64,000 bases of DNA from contig NZ_LMKL01000005.1 in assembly GCF_001421505.1 (NCBI RefSeq), positions 378,807 to 442,806 on the forward strand, read 5' to 3'. A program made the translations under genes and the position numbers. Below are positions 19,675 to 30,314 of this stretch, one piece after another. Below the pieces are notes generated by a model. The model was not told the origin of the DNA and ran no database searches. It saw only the letters and a list, made by a program, of their open reading frames with translations. Origin of the DNA: Sphingomonas sp. Leaf17. GTDB lineage: Bacteria; Pseudomonadota; Alphaproteobacteria; Sphingomonadales; Sphingomonadaceae. Each line of letters starts with the position of its first letter. The stretch's first letter is position 1.

Positions 19675-20259
19675 ATGATCCTGGTCGTCGACAATTACGA
19701 CAGCTTCACCTGGAACCTAGTCCATTACCTGATGGAACTGGGCGCCCCGGTCGAGGTGGTCCGCAACGATGCGATCTCCGTCGGACAGGCGCTGTCGTCC
19801 GGTGCGAGCGCGTTCCTCATATCCCCCGGCCCCTGCACCCCGTCGGACGCGGGCGTCAGCCTGGATCTGGTCGCGGCCTGCGCCGATGCCGGCCGCCCGC
19901 TGCTCGGCGTATGCCTGGGCCATCAGGCGATCGGCCAGCATTTCGGCGGGCGGGTCGAGCGCGGCGGGCTGATGCACGGCAAGACCTCGCCCGTCCTGCA
20001 CGACGCGACCGGCCTGTTCGCCGGATTGCCCTCGCCCTTCACCGCGACGCGCTACCACTCGCTCATCGTCAATGACGTCCCCGACACGCTGATCGTCAAC
20101 GCGCGTGCGGAGGACGGCACCGTCATGGGGTTCCGCCACGCCACGCTGCCGATCCACGGGGTCCAGTTCCATCCCGAGAGTATCGCCACCGAACACGGCC
20201 ACGCGATGCTCGCCAACTTCCTGCGTATCGCGGGCATGGCCGTGAAGACGCCGGCGTGA
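19675..20259 (+). CDS. trpG: Anthranilate synthase glutamine amidotransferase component TrpG
   Basis: A 194-residue class-I glutamine amidotransferase that supplies ammonia to TrpE. The nucleophile is Cys80 in [12 protein letters not shown]; the His and Glu of the triad are in VQFHPESI. The start [11 protein letters not shown] is the family norm; an ATG 12 bases upstream is possible. Its stop overlaps the GTG start of trpD (GTGA). The motifs do not separate TrpG from PabA, and an amphibolic role in folate synthesis is possible. Confidence 0.95.
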   Translation: MILVVDNYDSFTWNLVHYLMELGAPVEVVRNDAISVGQALSSGASAFLISPGPCTPSDAGVSLDLVAACADAGRPLLGVCLGHQAIGQHFGGRVERGGLMHGKTSPVLHDATGLFAGLPSPFTATRYHSLIVNDVPDTLIVNARAEDGTVMGFRHATLPIHGVQFHPESIATEHGHAMLANFLRIAGMAVKTPA

Positions 20260-21251
20260 CGACGCTGACCCGCCTGCCCGACCCCGCCACGCCGCTGTCG
20301 CGCGACGACGCCCGGGCGGCGTTCGCCGACATCCTCGACGCGCGCGTCGGCGAAGACGCGATCGCAGAGTTCCTGATCGGCCTGACGACACGCGGCGAAA
20401 CCAGCACCGAGATCGCCGAGGCCGCGCGCGCCTTGCGCGAACGCCTGATCCCGATCACCGCCCCCGCCGGCGCGGTCGACGTCTGCGGCACCGGCGGCGA
20501 CGGCCACCACACGCTCAACGTCTCGACCGCGGTCGCGCTGGTCGTCGCCGCCTGCGGCGTACCGGTCGCCAAGCATGGCAACCGCGCCGCCTCCAGCAAG
20601 GCGGGGGCCGCCGACACGCTGGAGGCACTCGGCCTCGACATGACCCGCGCCGGCGCGCTGGCGGAGGCGAGCCTTGCCGACATCGGCATCGCCTTCCTGT
20701 TTGCGGCCAACCACCATCCGGCGATGGCGCGGATCACGCCGATCCGCCGGAAAATCGGCCGCCGCACGATCTTCAACCTGATGGGGCCGCTCGCCAATCC
20801 GGCGCACGTCACCCGCCAGCTGATCGGCATTGCGCGCCCGGATTACGCGGCGGTGTATGCCGAGGCGCTGGAGCAGCTGGGCACGGAGGCGGCGCTGGTG
20901 GTATCGGGCGCGGAGGGGCTGGATGAACTGTCCGGGGCCGGTCCGAGCATCGCCATCCCCGTCGGCCGCGTTCGGATCGCGCGCGACATCGTGCCCGAGG
21001 ATGCCGGCCTGTCCCGGCATCCCACGACCGACCTGACCGGCGGCGACGCCGCCCATAACGCCGCCGCCCTGCGCGCGCTGTTGCGGGGAGGCCACGGGGC
21101 CTACCGCGACGCCGTACTCCTCAACGCCGCCGCCGCGCTGATCGTGGCCGACCGTGCGTCGTCGCTGGTCGACGGCGCTTCCCTGGCCGCGGAGGCGCTC
21201 GACAGCGGTGCCGCCGATGCGCTGCTCGACCGCTGGATCGCCTACCGATGA
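20256..21251 (+). CDS. trpD: Anthranilate phosphoribosyltransferase TrpD
   Basis: 331 residues from a GTG that overlaps the trpG stop. TrpD transfers phosphoribose from PRPP to anthranilate. The PRPP-binding [16 protein letters not shown], the [15 protein letters not shown] segment and the [27 protein letters not shown] segment are all intact. Its stop overlaps the trpC ATG (ATGA), consistent with coupled translation in the trpGDC-moaC-moeA operon. Confidence 0.97.
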   Translation: MTTLTRLPDPATPLSRDDARAAFADILDARVGEDAIAEFLIGLTTRGETSTEIAEAARALRERLIPITAPAGAVDVCGTGGDGHHTLNVSTAVALVVAACGVPVAKHGNRAASSKAGAADTLEALGLDMTRAGALAEASLADIGIAFLFAANHHPAMARITPIRRKIGRRTIFNLMGPLANPAHVTRQLIGIARPDYAAVYAEALEQLGTEAALVVSGAEGLDELSGAGPSIAIPVGRVRIARDIVPEDAGLSRHPTTDLTGGDAAHNAAALRALLRGGHGAYRDAVLLNAAAALIVADRASSLVDGASLAAEALDSGAADALLDRWIAYR

Positions 21252-22030
21252 CCGTTCTCGACCGTATTCTCGAAACCAAGCGGGCCGAAGTCGCCGCGCG
21301 CAAGGCCACCACCTCGCTTGGCGATCTCGACGCCGGCATCGCCGCGGTGTCCAAACCACGCGGGTTTCGCGCCGCGCTGGATGCGAAGGCCGCGACCGGC
21401 TACGCGCTGATCGCCGAGATCAAGAAGGCCAGCCCCTCCAAGGGCGTGATCCGCGAGGATTTCGATCCCCCCGCCCACGCCCGCGCCTATGCCGCCGGTG
21501 GTGCCGCCTGCCTGTCGGTGCTGACCGACGAACACTGGTTCCGCGGATCGGACGCCTATCTGATCGCCGCGCGCGCCGCCGTCGACCTGCCCGTCATCCG
21601 CAAGGATTTCCTGGTCGACCCGTGGCAGGCGACCGAGGCCCGCGCGATCGGCGCGGACGCGGTGCTGGTCATCATGGCCGCGCTGGACGACACGCAGGCC
21701 GCCGAGATCGAGGCATCGGCGCTGGAATGCGGCATGGACGTGCTGGTCGAGGTCCACGACCGCGCCGAACTCGACCGTGCGCTGAAGCTGAAATCGCGGC
21801 TGATCGGCGTCAACAATCGCGATCTGCGCGACTTCACCGTCGATTTCGCCCGCACCTATGATCTGGTCGCCCACGCGCCAAAGGACTGCACCTTCATCGC
21901 CGAAAGCGGCCTGACCACCCGCGCTGATCTGGACGCGATGGCCGAACACGACATCCGCTGTTTCCTGATCGGCGAGGCGCTGATGCGGCAGGACGATGTC
22001 GAGGCCGCGACGCGGGCGATGATCGGGTGA
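21248..22030 (+). CDS. trpC: Indole-3-glycerol phosphate synthase TrpC
   Basis: 260 residues, a (beta/alpha)8 barrel that closes the indole ring from carboxyphenylamino-deoxyribulose phosphate. Visible signatures are the start [13 protein letters not shown], the substrate loop [14 protein letters not shown], the catalytic-lysine strand [20 protein letters not shown], and CTFIAESGL. Its stop overlaps the GTG start of moaC, so tryptophan and molybdenum-cofactor genes are translationally linked. Confidence 0.97.
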   Translation: MTVLDRILETKRAEVAARKATTSLGDLDAGIAAVSKPRGFRAALDAKAATGYALIAEIKKASPSKGVIREDFDPPAHARAYAAGGAACLSVLTDEHWFRGSDAYLIAARAAVDLPVIRKDFLVDPWQATEARAIGADAVLVIMAALDDTQAAEIEASALECGMDVLVEVHDRAELDRALKLKSRLIGVNNRDLRDFTVDFARTYDLVAHAPKDCTFIAESGLTTRADLDAMAEHDIRCFLIGEALMRQDDVEAATRAMIG

Positions 22031-22497
22031 CCGCCCTCACCCATATCGACGCGACCGGTGCCGCCCACATGGTCGACGTCGCCGACAAGGCCGCGACCAC
22101 GCGCCAAGCCGTCGCCACCGGCCGGATCGTCATGTCGGCGCAGGCGCTGGCCGCGATCACCGACGGGGCGGCGAAAAAGGGCGACGTGCTGGCGGTCGCG
22201 CGGATCGCCGGGATCATGGCGGCCAAGCGCACCAGCGACCTGATCCCGCTGTGTCATCCGCTGCCGCTCACCCGCGTCGCGATCGACCTGACACCGCTGT
22301 CCGACGGCATCACCGCGACCGCGACCGTCCGGACCGAGGGCAAGACCGGCGTCGAGATGGAGGCGCTGACCGCCGTCTCGGTCGCGCTGCTGACGATCTA
22401 TGATATGGGCAAGGCGATCGACAAGGCCATGACGATGACCGACATCCGCCTGCTGACCAAGACCGGTGGCAAGTCGGGCGACTGGTCCGCCCCATGA
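22027..22497 (+). CDS. moaC: Cyclic pyranopterin monophosphate synthase MoaC
   Basis: 156 residues from a GTG overlapping the trpC stop. MoaC converts the MoaA product to cyclic pyranopterin monophosphate, the first isolable molybdenum-cofactor precursor. Seen are the start [14 protein letters not shown], the conserved [12 protein letters not shown] and [26 protein letters not shown]. It is followed by moeA with a four-base overlap. moaA is not in the window. Confidence 0.97.
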   Translation: MTALTHIDATGAAHMVDVADKAATTRQAVATGRIVMSAQALAAITDGAAKKGDVLAVARIAGIMAAKRTSDLIPLCHPLPLTRVAIDLTPLSDGITATATVRTEGKTGVEMEALTAVSVALLTIYDMGKAIDKAMTMTDIRLLTKTGGKSGDWSAP

Positions 22498-23675
22498 GCC
22501 TGCTGCCGGTGGCCGAGGCCCAAGCCCGCCTGTTCGCGCTGGCGCGGCCCATCGGATCCGAAACCGTGCCGATCCGCGCCGCCGCCGGCCGCTGGGCATC
22601 GGCGGATATCGCCGCGCTGCGCACCCAGCCCGCCGCCGACCTGTCGGCGATGGACGGCTACGCCATCCGCTTCGCCGACCTGCCCGGCCCGTGGCGGGTC
22701 ATCGGCGAAAGCGCCGCTGGCCGGCCCTTCGCCGGATCGGTCGGCGCGGGCCAGGCGACTCGCATCTTCACCGGCGCGGCGATGCCCGACGGCGCTGACA
22801 CCGTGCTGGTGCAGGAGGAGGCGGGCCGCGACGGCGACGCGCTGACGCTCGATGGCGAGGGTCCGTTACACGTCGGCCGCAATACGCGGGCCAAGGGGCT
22901 GGATTTCACCACCGGCGATACGCTGGTCCGTGCCGGCGACCGGCTGTCGGCCGCGCGAATCGCGGTGGCGGCGACCGGCGGGCACGGTACGCTGACCGCA
23001 AACCGGCGTATCCGCGTGGCGATCGCGGCCACCGGCGACGAGTTGGTGCCGCCGGGGTCGCCGCTGACCGGCGCCGACCTGCCCGAATCGAACGGGGCGA
23101 TGCTGGCGGCGATGCTGGCCGACCTGCCCGTCGACATCGTCGATCTGGGGATCCTGCCCGACCGGCTCGACGTGCTGCGGGATGCCTTTGCCAATGTTGC
23201 GTGCGACCTGCTGGTCACCACCGGCGGCGCGTCGGTCGGCGATCATGACCTCGTCCGTCCGGCGATCGAGGCGGCGGGCGGGTCGATCGACTTCTGGCGG
23301 ATCGCCCTGCGCCCCGGCAAGCCGATGATGGCCGGGCGGCTGAACGGCGCGGTCGTGCTCGGCCTGCCCGGCAACCCCGTCTCCGCCTTCGTCACCGCCA
23401 CGCTGTTCGTCCGGCCGCTGATCGCGGTGCTGGGCGGCGCGGCCGACCCCGCCCCCCGGCCTACCAGCGCGATCCTTGGCGAGGCCCTGCCCGCCAACGG
23501 CCCGCGCACCGATTACCTGCGCGCCGAACTGCGCGACGGGCGGCTGTTTGCCTCGACCATCCAGGACAGTTCGATGCTGCTGACGCTGGCACGGTCGAAC
23601 TGCCTGATCGTCCGTCCGGTCGATGCACCCGCCGCCAAGGCCGGCGACTCGGCGGATATCCTCGTCATCGCTTGA
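22494..23675 (+). CDS. moeA: Molybdopterin molybdotransferase MoeA
   Basis: 393 residues, normal for MoeA, which inserts molybdate into adenylated molybdopterin. Visible signatures are [47 protein letters not shown], the MoCF-binding [16 protein letters not shown], and [11 protein letters not shown] followed by [12 protein letters not shown]. It starts inside the moaC stop (ATGA). lexA follows, 56 bases later, behind its own SOS operator. Confidence 0.97.
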   Translation: MSLLPVAEAQARLFALARPIGSETVPIRAAAGRWASADIAALRTQPAADLSAMDGYAIRFADLPGPWRVIGESAAGRPFAGSVGAGQATRIFTGAAMPDGADTVLVQEEAGRDGDALTLDGEGPLHVGRNTRAKGLDFTTGDTLVRAGDRLSAARIAVAATGGHGTLTANRRIRVAIAATGDELVPPGSPLTGADLPESNGAMLAAMLADLPVDIVDLGILPDRLDVLRDAFANVACDLLVTTGGASVGDHDLVRPAIEAAGGSIDFWRIALRPGKPMMAGRLNGAVVLGLPGNPVSAFVTATLFVRPLIAVLGGAADPAPRPTSAILGEALPANGPRTDYLRAELRDGRLFASTIQDSSMLLTLARSNCLIVRPVDAPAAKAGDSADILVIA

Positions 23676-23688
23676 CGCCATCGTTTTT

Positions 23689-23714
23689 GTTCCGTAGAAG
23701 TTCCGCGTCTGTTC
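23689..23714 (+). promoter_or_regulatory. Triple LexA/SOS operator (GTTC-N7-GTTC-N7-GTTC)
   Basis: GTTC occurs at 23689, 23700 and 23711, each separated by seven bases, so two overlapping copies of the alphaproteobacterial SOS box GTTC-N7-GTTC lie 18-43 bases ahead of the lexA ATG. This is the expected site for LexA autoregulation. The three-element form is longer than the usual two. Confidence 0.9.
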
Positions 23715-23731
23715 CCGGACGGAGGATCGCC

Positions 23732-24397
23732 ATGCTAACCCGCAAACAGCACGAACTCGTCTGTTTCATCAACGACCGGTTGACCGAAACCGGCGTGTCG
23801 CCCTCGTTCGAGGAGATGAAGGAGGCGCTCGATCTGAAATCCAAATCGGGGGTCCACCGGCTCATCAGCGCGCTGGAGGAACGCAATTTCATCCGCCGCC
23901 TGCCCAACCGCGCCCGCGCGCTCGAAGTGCTGCGGATGCCGGAACGCAGCGAAAAGGCACCGCCCGCGCCCAGGGCGAACGTCAAGGCCGCCGCGATTCG
24001 CGAACCCGCAAACGACGTCGTGGAAATCCCCCTCCACGGACGGATCGCTGCCGGCGTCCCGATCGAGGCGTTCGAGGGCACGTCGATGCTCGCCGTCCCC
24101 GCCGCGCTGCTGGGGTCCGGCGAGCATTACGCGCTGGAGGTGTCGGGTGATTCGATGGTCGAGGCCGGGATCCTCGACGGTGACTATGCGCTTGTCCGTC
24201 GCACCGATGTCGCGCGCGATGGCGAAATCGTCGTCGCGCTGATCGAGGAAACCGAGGCCACGCTGAAGTTTTTCCGCCGCGAAGGTGCGATGGTGCGTCT
24301 CGATCCCGCCAACCGTGCCTATGACCCGCAACGCTACACCCCCGCGCAGGTCCGGGTTCAGGGCAAGCTGTCCGGCATCCTGCGCCGGTACGACTGA
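23732..24397 (+). CDS. lexA: SOS repressor LexA
   Basis: 221 residues. The N-terminal winged helix ([17 protein letters not shown]...[27 protein letters not shown]) binds SOS boxes; a long linker (about 70-98) is usual in alphaproteobacteria. The C-terminal protease domain has the self-cleavage bond Ala107-Gly108 in [11 protein letters not shown], the nucleophile Ser141 in GDSMVEAGI and the general base Lys179 in TEATLKFF. The ATG at 23732 follows GGAGG at good spacing. RecA filaments trigger self-cleavage. The operator directly upstream implies autorepression. The downstream 755 bases have no gene. Confidence 0.98.
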   Translation: MLTRKQHELVCFINDRLTETGVSPSFEEMKEALDLKSKSGVHRLISALEERNFIRRLPNRARALEVLRMPERSEKAPPAPRANVKAAAIREPANDVVEIPLHGRIAAGVPIEAFEGTSMLAVPAALLGSGEHYALEVSGDSMVEAGILDGDYALVRRTDVARDGEIVVALIEETEATLKFFRREGAMVRLDPANRAYDPQRYTPAQVRVQGKLSGILRRYD

Positions 24398-24476
24398 CGG
24401 GACATACCCCCTGCGCTGGGTGTAACCTTTGTAACCTTCCAGCGGTTGTTGGCGATGCTGATTTGCGCACAAGCAC

Positions 24477-24499
24477 CTGATAAACAATCAGTTTATCAG
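24477..24499. repeat. AT-rich inverted repeat CTGATAAAC/GTTTATCAG
   Basis: Nine-base perfect arms CTGATAAAC and GTTTATCAG with a five-base loop, 80 bases after lexA. No T-run follows, so it is not a standard terminator; it could be an operator-like site or a repeat remnant. Confidence 0.6.
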
Positions 24500-24945
24500 C
24501 CGGCGCACGATAAGGCGATGACGACCGCGTGTTTCGTCGCTGCAAACAGAACCAGGCAGCCCGGATAGAGTCGTCATCGAAAACAAGGCGAAGCAGTCCA
24601 GAGTCCTACGCACAACGCTGTGATCGCCTGCGACCAGCCCCACCGACCCATCACCCGGCCTAGCCGGGTAGCCGGACCTGAAGGCTCCGGGTTGTAACCC
24701 TGGATCCCGGATCAAGGCCGGGACGACGGCGTGCTGAAGCGGGTCGCAGACACCCGCAGCCTGAACGTCAACCACGCAGCCTCGAATTCCCCGTCATTCC
24801 GACGCACGCCGGGATCTGGAATCGCAGGGGCGATGGCCCGCGGCTCTGGATCCCGAAGCAAGTTCGGGATGCCGGGTGGAGTAAGGCTGATCGAAAGCGA
24901 TCCAGCCTGTAGCCTTGGATCCCGGCGTGCGCGGAGATCACGGAT

Positions 24946-24969
24946 GGGTTGTACCGGTACAGGCAACCC
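24946..24969. repeat. Nested palindrome around TGTACCGGTACA
   Basis: The 12-base perfect palindrome TGTACCGGTACA (24950-24961) sits inside GGGTTG (24946-24951) and CAACCC (24964-24969), which are themselves complementary. It lies inside a gene-free convergent gap, so a terminator or protein-binding role is possible. Confidence 0.6.
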
Positions 24970-25152
24970 GAAAATAATGGTCGGCAACGCGCCGCAACGC
25001 CCCCGACCGGACCGGCCTCGCCCCTTTGAAAACTCCGCCCACGCGACCACCGCCAAACCGGTCAGAAAAATTGGGGTTTCCCGGACACCGCGACACCCAT
25101 CCGAACCGAATGACCGGACCACCCTGACCGTCCACTACTGGCGACCCCGCCA

Positions 25153-27333
25153 TCAGGACCGTCGTCGATCGCCCCGCGCTTCACGCCCTTCACGCACGGG
25201 CCGCGGCACCAGCGGCGGGTCGCGCCACGGATGCCGGTCGCCCGCCTGCCGCACCGTCGTCACCCGCCCCGTGGCAAGCACGACCGCCACGCCGCCGGTC
25301 CGGGCCAGCACCGGCCGGTCCAGCTTCAGCCAGCGCGAGCCGCAGGTGCGCGGCAAGCGACGGTCGCTGACGATGATGTGCACCGCCCGGCACAACGCGA
25401 CCGTCTCGGCGATCGGCATCAGATACGCGCTGCGCGTCGCGGCGACGGTCCAGCGCCGCCCGTCCGCCATCACGTCCGTCACGCAGGCATCGCGATTGCA
25501 TCGCGCCCCCGGCTGGTCGGCCAGCAACAGCGGCGCGCCATCGACGCCACCATTTTCGGCCAGCATGTCGCGCGTGTAATCCCCCGCCCGGTCGCGCAGC
25601 ATCGCCAGCCCGCCGCCCGGCATCCGCATCGCGACATGCCGCCCGTCGCCCGTCACCAGCAGGTCCGGGACCGGCGTCGCCAGCGCCCAGGCCGCGCCGA
25701 CGCCGATGCCGATCAGCCCCAGCCGCCTTACCCGGCTGCGCCACAGCGCCAGCCACAGCCCGCCCGTCACCATCGCCGCGAACGCCGCCCCCGGCATCGC
25801 CGGCAGCGCCGCGACCGATCCCGGCGCGGCCGCCACCCGGTGCGCCAGCCACAACAGTCCCGCCAGCGACCGCTCGACCAGCCACCACAGCGGCGCGCCC
25901 AGCCCGGCGAGATCCAGCAGCAGCGCCCCCGCCTCCAGCGGCATGACGACGAACGTCGTCAGCGGGATCGCGACGATATTGGCCAGCGCGCCGTACAGCC
26001 CGGCCTTGTGAAAATGATACACCGCGATCGGCAGCAAGGCCGCCTCGACCAGCAAGCCGGTCATCAGCAACGATGCCAGCCCGCGCAGCGCGCGACGTGC
26101 CCACCCCTCCTCGTGCGGGCCGAACCAGTCACGCATCCGGGGGTGGTCGTGCAGCGCGACGATCGCGGTGATCGCGGCGAACGACAGCTGGAAACTCGCG
26201 CCCGTCACCGCCTCCGGCCGGAACAGCAGCACCACCGTCGCGCCGGTCGCGACCAGCCGCAGCGTCATCGCCTCCCGCCCCAGCGCGATCGCCGCCAGCA
26301 CGAGCAACGCGGCGACGCACGACCGCACGGTCGGCACCTCGCTGCCGGTCAGCAGCGTATAGCCGATCGCCGCCAGCGCGCCGAACCCGGCGGCGATCAG
26401 CGGCAGCCGCGCGTTCAGCGCCAGCCACGGACTGAGCGCCAGCAGCCGCAGCATGACCAGCATCGTCGCCCCGACCACCGCGGTGATATGCAGGCCGCTG
26501 ACCGACAGCAGATGGGCAAGGCCGGCGCGGCGCATCGCCTCCGAATCCGCATCGCCGATCGCGCCGACGTCACCGGTCGCCAGCGCGGCCGCGATCCCGC
26601 CCTCGCTGCCCGGCACCGCCTGCGTGATGTGCCGCGACAGGCGCGCGCGCAGACCGCCGCCGGCCTTCCCCGGCACCACGATCGCGATCGGCCCGAAGGC
26701 GCGGCCGGTCGCGCCGATCCCCGTGAACCACGCGACGCGGGCATAGTCATAGGCACCCGGCAGCGCCGGCTGTGGCGGCGGCATCAACCGCGCGCGCAGG
26801 CGGACGGTGGCCGCATCGCCCAGGCCCGCCGGCGCATCGCCCAGCGCAACGTTGACGCGAACGACCGGCGGCAAGGCGACGTCGCTGACGATGGGGCGCA
26901 GCGTCAGCCGGATCCGGTCGCGCGCGGGCTGCATCTCGACCCGCTCGACCATGGCGGTGACCGTCGCGATCGTCGGCCCGCCCAGCACCGGCGCGGCGAC
27001 GCGCTCGGCGCGGGTCCAGATCAGCCCAAGCCCCAGCATCGCGGTCACACAGCCGATCGCGATCACCTGCGCCAGCCGCCCGGTCCGCCCCACCGCCAGC
27101 GCGCACGCCGCGACACCGGAAAGCACCAGCAGCGCGATCACCCACCACCGCGGATCGGGCAGCAGGAACCACGCCGCGATCCCCGCCCCCAGCGCGGCCG
27201 GCAACCACAACACGAGCTGTTCGCGTTCCGCCTCCGGCCACCGCTCCACCGCGGCACCCGGTCGCGCGAACACGTCGCCGATTTGTCGTGGCCAAGGGTG
27301 CATGCTAGGGGCGCGGGCGGCTGAACTGGCCAT
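25153..27333 (-). CDS. comEC: ComEC/Rec2-family DNA uptake channel protein
   Basis: 726 residues from [19 protein letters not shown] (a second ATG at 27303 is possible). ComEC forms the inner-membrane channel for single-stranded DNA in natural transformation. The N-terminal DUF4131-like region has two or three TM helices and a beta-rich part ([25 protein letters not shown]); the competence core follows with [18 protein letters not shown] and about eight TM helices. The C-terminal domain (about 590-726) has no HxHxDH metallo-beta-lactamase motif but has a cluster of cysteines ([12 protein letters not shown]). It is divergent from gltX with a 27-base gap. Confidence 0.92.
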   Translation of the reverse strand: MASSAARAPSMHPWPRQIGDVFARPGAAVERWPEAEREQLVLWLPAALGAGIAAWFLLPDPRWWVIALLVLSGVAACALAVGRTGRLAQVIAIGCVTAMLGLGLIWTRAERVAAPVLGGPTIATVTAMVERVEMQPARDRIRLTLRPIVSDVALPPVVRVNVALGDAPAGLGDAATVRLRARLMPPPQPALPGAYDYARVAWFTGIGATGRAFGPIAIVVPGKAGGGLRARLSRHITQAVPGSEGGIAAALATGDVGAIGDADSEAMRRAGLAHLLSVSGLHITAVVGATMLVMLRLLALSPWLALNARLPLIAAGFGALAAIGYTLLTGSEVPTVRSCVAALLVLAAIALGREAMTLRLVATGATVVLLFRPEAVTGASFQLSFAAITAIVALHDHPRMRDWFGPHEEGWARRALRGLASLLMTGLLVEAALLPIAVYHFHKAGLYGALANIVAIPLTTFVVMPLEAGALLLDLAGLGAPLWWLVERSLAGLLWLAHRVAAAPGSVAALPAMPGAAFAAMVTGGLWLALWRSRVRRLGLIGIGVGAAWALATPVPDLLVTGDGRHVAMRMPGGGLAMLRDRAGDYTRDMLAENGGVDGAPLLLADQPGARCNRDACVTDVMADGRRWTVAATRSAYLMPIAETVALCRAVHIIVSDRRLPRTCGSRWLKLDRPVLARTGGVAVVLATGRVTTVRQAGDRHPWRDPPLVPRPVREGREARGDRRRS

Positions 27334-27360
27334 GGATTTCTTGTCTGGGAGTATGCGCGT

Positions 27361-28803
27361 TTGGGCGCAACTAATGATACGGGTGCGGCGATCACGCCAG
27401 CGCCATCCACGAAAGTCGTGACGCGCTTCGCGCCGTCGCCGACCGGCTATCTGCATCTGGGCGGCGCGCGCACCGCGCTGTTCAACTGGCTGTTCGCGCG
27501 GGCGCATGGCGGCGACTTCCTGCTGCGGATCGAGGATACCGACCGGGTCCGATCGACCCAGCCGGCGATCGACGCGATCATCGAGGGGATGCGCTGGATC
27601 GGCCTGGACTGGGACGGCGAGACCGTGTTCCAGTTCGCGCGCGCCGACCGCCATGCCGCGGTCGCGCACCAGATGGTCGCGGACGGTAACGCCTATCGCT
27701 GCTACATGACGCAGGCCGAGATCGCCGCGATGCGCGCGGCGGCCGAGGCGGCGAAGAAGCCCCTGCGCATCCGCAGCCCGTGGCGTGACCGCGATACCGC
27801 CGATGCGCCGGCCGATCAGCCCTTCGTCGTGCGCCTGCGCGCGCCGCTGGAAGGCGCGACGACGATCGACGATCTGGTCCAGGGCAAGGTCACGGTCCAG
27901 AATGCCGAGCTGGACGACCTGATCCTGCTGCGCTCGGACGGCACGCCGACCTATATGCTCGCGGTCGTGGTCGACGACCACGACATGGGCGTCACCCACG
28001 TCATTCGCGGCGACGATCACCTGAACAACGCATTCCGCCAGTTGCCGATCATCCGGGCGATGGGCTGGGCGGAGCCGACCTATGCGCACATCCCGCTGAT
28101 CCACGGCCCGGACGGCGCGAAGCTGTCCAAGCGCCACGGCGCGGTCGGGATCGAGGCGTATCGCGACGAGATGGGCATCCTGCCCGAAGCATTCGCCAAC
28201 TATCTGCTTCGGCTTGGCTGGGGTCACGGCGACGACGAGATCATCAGCTGCGATCAGGCGGTGGAATGGTTCGGCCTCGACGCGGTCGGCAAGTCGCCGT
28301 CGCGGCTCGACCTGAAGAAGCTGGAAAATCTGAACGGCCATTACATCCGCGAGGCCGACGACGCGCGGCTGGCCGATCTGGTCGCCGCGCGGATGGGTTT
28401 CGAAGTCGGGGTACGCGGGCGCGAATTGCTGCAACGCGCCATGCCGGTGCTGAAACCGCGCGCGCCGAACCTGAACGATCTGGCGACCGGATCCGAGTTC
28501 CTGTTTTCCTCGCGACCATTGCACATGGACGATGCGGCGGCGGCCCTGCTGGGCGGCGAGGCCCCGTCGGTCCTTGCCGCAGCGCACAGCGCGCTTGACG
28601 CGGTCGAAAGCTGGGATACGGAGGGTTTGGAAGCCGCGGTCCGGCGCGTGGCCGAAGAGCGGGGCTTGAAGCTCGGCCAGGTCGCGCAGCCGCTGCGGGC
28701 TTCGCTCACGGGGCGCAAGACGTCGCCGGGGATCTTCGATGTCCTTGCGCTGTTGGGGCGTGAGGAAAGCCTGGGTCGGATCGCCGACCGCATGGCCAGC
28801 TGA
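27361..28803 (+). CDS. gltX: Glutamyl-tRNA synthetase GltX
   Basis: 480 residues. A class I synthetase that charges tRNA-Glu (and tRNA-Gln in organisms using GatCAB). The HIGH-type motif is [21 protein letters not shown] and the KMSKS-type motif is KLSKRHG. No ATG lies in frame before the conserved core; the TTG at 27361, nine bases after GGGAG, is the best start, giving an 18-residue tail before [14 protein letters not shown] at 27418 is an alternative that would place the start right at the core. gltA follows 22 bases later. Confidence 0.95.
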   Translation: MGATNDTGAAITPAPSTKVVTRFAPSPTGYLHLGGARTALFNWLFARAHGGDFLLRIEDTDRVRSTQPAIDAIIEGMRWIGLDWDGETVFQFARADRHAAVAHQMVADGNAYRCYMTQAEIAAMRAAAEAAKKPLRIRSPWRDRDTADAPADQPFVVRLRAPLEGATTIDDLVQGKVTVQNAELDDLILLRSDGTPTYMLAVVVDDHDMGVTHVIRGDDHLNNAFRQLPIIRAMGWAEPTYAHIPLIHGPDGAKLSKRHGAVGIEAYRDEMGILPEAFANYLLRLGWGHGDDEIISCDQAVEWFGLDAVGKSPSRLDLKKLENLNGHYIREADDARLADLVAARMGFEVGVRGRELLQRAMPVLKPRAPNLNDLATGSEFLFSSRPLHMDDAAAALLGGEAPSVLAAAHSALDAVESWDTEGLEAAVRRVAEERGLKLGQVAQPLRASLTGRKTSPGIFDVLALLGREESLGRIADRMAS

Positions 28804-28825
28804 CCGACTATCTGGAGGGATTGGA

Positions 28826-30109
28826 ATGAGCGACACTGCAAAGCTGAACGTCGGCGGCAAGGATTTCGATTATCCGGTCATGACCGGCACGATCGGGCCG
28901 GACGTGGTCGATATCCGCAAGATGTACGCGCAGACCGGCGCGTTCACCTATGATCCCGGGTTCACCTCGACGGCGTCGTGCCAGTCGAACCTGACCTATA
29001 TCGACGGTGACGAGGGCGTGCTGCTGCACCGCGGCTACACGATCGGCGACCTGGCCGAGAAGTCGAGCTTCATGGAGGTGGCCTATCTGCTGCTGAACGG
29101 CGAACTGCCGTCGTCGGACGAGATGGACAGCTTCAACGGCACCATCACCCGCCACACGATGCTGCACGAGCAGCTCGCGACGTTCTTCCGCGGGTTCCGC
29201 CGCGACGCCCACCCGATGGCGATCATGTGCGGCGTCGTCGGCGCGCTGTCGGCCTTCTATCACGATTCGACCGACATCCACGATCCGCGCCAGCGGATGA
29301 TCGCGTCGCACCGGCTGATCGCCAAGATGCCGACGATCGCGGCGATGGCGTACAAGTACAGCGTCGGCCAGCCCTTCGTGTACCCGGACAACTCGCTGTC
29401 CTACACCGGCAATTTCCTGCGAATGACCTTCGGCGTTCCGGCCGAGCCATATGTGGTGAACCCGGTCGTCGAAAAGGCGATGGACCGCATCTTCATCCTG
29501 CACGCCGACCACGAGCAGAACGCATCGACCTCAACCGTCCGCCTGGCGGGTTCGTCGGGTGCGAATCCGTTCGCGTGCATCGCGGCGGGCATCGCCTGCC
29601 TCTGGGGTCCGGCGCATGGCGGCGCGAACGAGGCCGCGCTCAACATGCTGCGCGAGATCGGCACCGTCGACCGCATCCCCGAATTCATCGCACGCGCCAA
29701 GGACAAGAACGATCCGTTCCGCCTGATGGGCTTTGGTCACCGCGTCTACAAGAACTACGATCCGCGCGCGACCGTGATGCAGAAGACGGTGCGCGAAGTG
29801 TTCGAATCGCTGAACGTGTCCGACCCCGTCTTCGACGTCGCGTTGAAGCTGGAAGAGATCGCGCTGAACGATCCGTATTTTGTGGAAAAGAAGCTGTTCC
29901 CGAACGTGGACTTCTATTCGGGTGTCATCCTGTCGGCGATCGGGTTCCCGACGTCGATGTTCACCGCGCTGTTCGCGCTCGCCCGCACCGTCGGCTGGGT
30001 TGCGCAGTGGAACGAGATGATTACCGATCCCGACCAGAAGATCGGCCGCCCGCGCCAACTCTACACCGGCCCGACCACGCGTGATTACGTCGCGCTGGAC
30101 GCCCGTTAA
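28826..30109 (+). CDS. gltA: Type II citrate synthase GltA
   Basis: 427 residues, normal for the hexameric NADH-regulated type II enzyme, which joins oxaloacetate and acetyl-CoA at the entry of the TCA cycle. The catalytic residues are visible: His in GPAHGGANE, His in [13 protein letters not shown], and Asp in PNVDFYSG. The ATG at 28826 follows GGAGGGA. It is downstream of gltX on the same strand and followed at one base by a small membrane-protein gene. Confidence 0.98.
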   Translation: MSDTAKLNVGGKDFDYPVMTGTIGPDVVDIRKMYAQTGAFTYDPGFTSTASCQSNLTYIDGDEGVLLHRGYTIGDLAEKSSFMEVAYLLLNGELPSSDEMDSFNGTITRHTMLHEQLATFFRGFRRDAHPMAIMCGVVGALSAFYHDSTDIHDPRQRMIASHRLIAKMPTIAAMAYKYSVGQPFVYPDNSLSYTGNFLRMTFGVPAEPYVVNPVVEKAMDRIFILHADHEQNASTSTVRLAGSSGANPFACIAAGIACLWGPAHGGANEAALNMLREIGTVDRIPEFIARAKDKNDPFRLMGFGHRVYKNYDPRATVMQKTVREVFESLNVSDPVFDVALKLEEIALNDPYFVEKKLFPNVDFYSGVILSAIGFPTSMFTALFALARTVGWVAQWNEMITDPDQKIGRPRQLYTGPTTRDYVALDAR

Positions 30110-30110
30110 G

Positions 30111-30314
30111 ATGGCACGCCTCCGTCCGGTTATCCTGTCCATCGGCGTGCTCTGCACGCTGATGGGTCTGTTGTGGATCGGTCAGGGGCTGGGATACGTC
30201 CATTGGCCGCAGTCGAGCTTCATGCTCGACCAGCGGCCATGGGCGGATCGCGGGGCGTTCCTCGCGATCGGTGGACTAGCGCTGATTCTCGCGGGCCGCC
30301 GTATCCGCCGGTAG
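30111..30314 (+). CDS. Small membrane protein of unknown function
   Basis: 67 residues from MARLRPVILSIGVLC. Two hydrophobic segments (about 6-26 and 45-60) separated by VHWPQSSFMLDQRPWADRG predict a two-helix membrane protein ending in RRIRR. It starts one base after the gltA stop and overlaps the end of the convergent kinase-like gene by 39 bases. The pattern matches short, widely conserved sphingomonad membrane proteins of unknown role. Confidence 0.75.
   Translation: MARLRPVILSIGVLCTLMGLLWIGQGLGYVHWPQSSFMLDQRPWADRGAFLAIGGLALILAGRRIRR

Larger units (their letters stand above)
24398..25152. other. Gene-free convergent gap rich in palindromic repeats
   Basis: 755 bases between the ends of lexA (plus) and comEC (minus) with no credible coding frame. 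It contains a tandem TGTAACCTT pair at 24420-24437, an AT-rich hairpin at 24477-24499, several degenerate copies of the CCCGG/CATCCCGG-type repeat between about 24690 and 24935 (for example GGATCCCGGATCAAGGCCGGGA and TGGATCCCGAAGCAAGTTCGGGA), and a nested palindrome at 24946-24969. No tRNA or riboswitch fold was recognised. Confidence 0.7.

Noticed and set aside
24731..25152. Possible coding frames in the lexA-comEC gap
   Set aside because: They consist of repeat copies and run into the comEC antisense strand; no ribosome-binding site or known motif.
25231..27324. A 697-residue plus-strand frame
   Set aside because: Antisense to comEC; composition of a high-GC shadow.
27334..28860. Extension of comEC upstream into the gltX region
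   Set aside because: The extra ~500 residues are antisense to gltX; the family start is at 27333.
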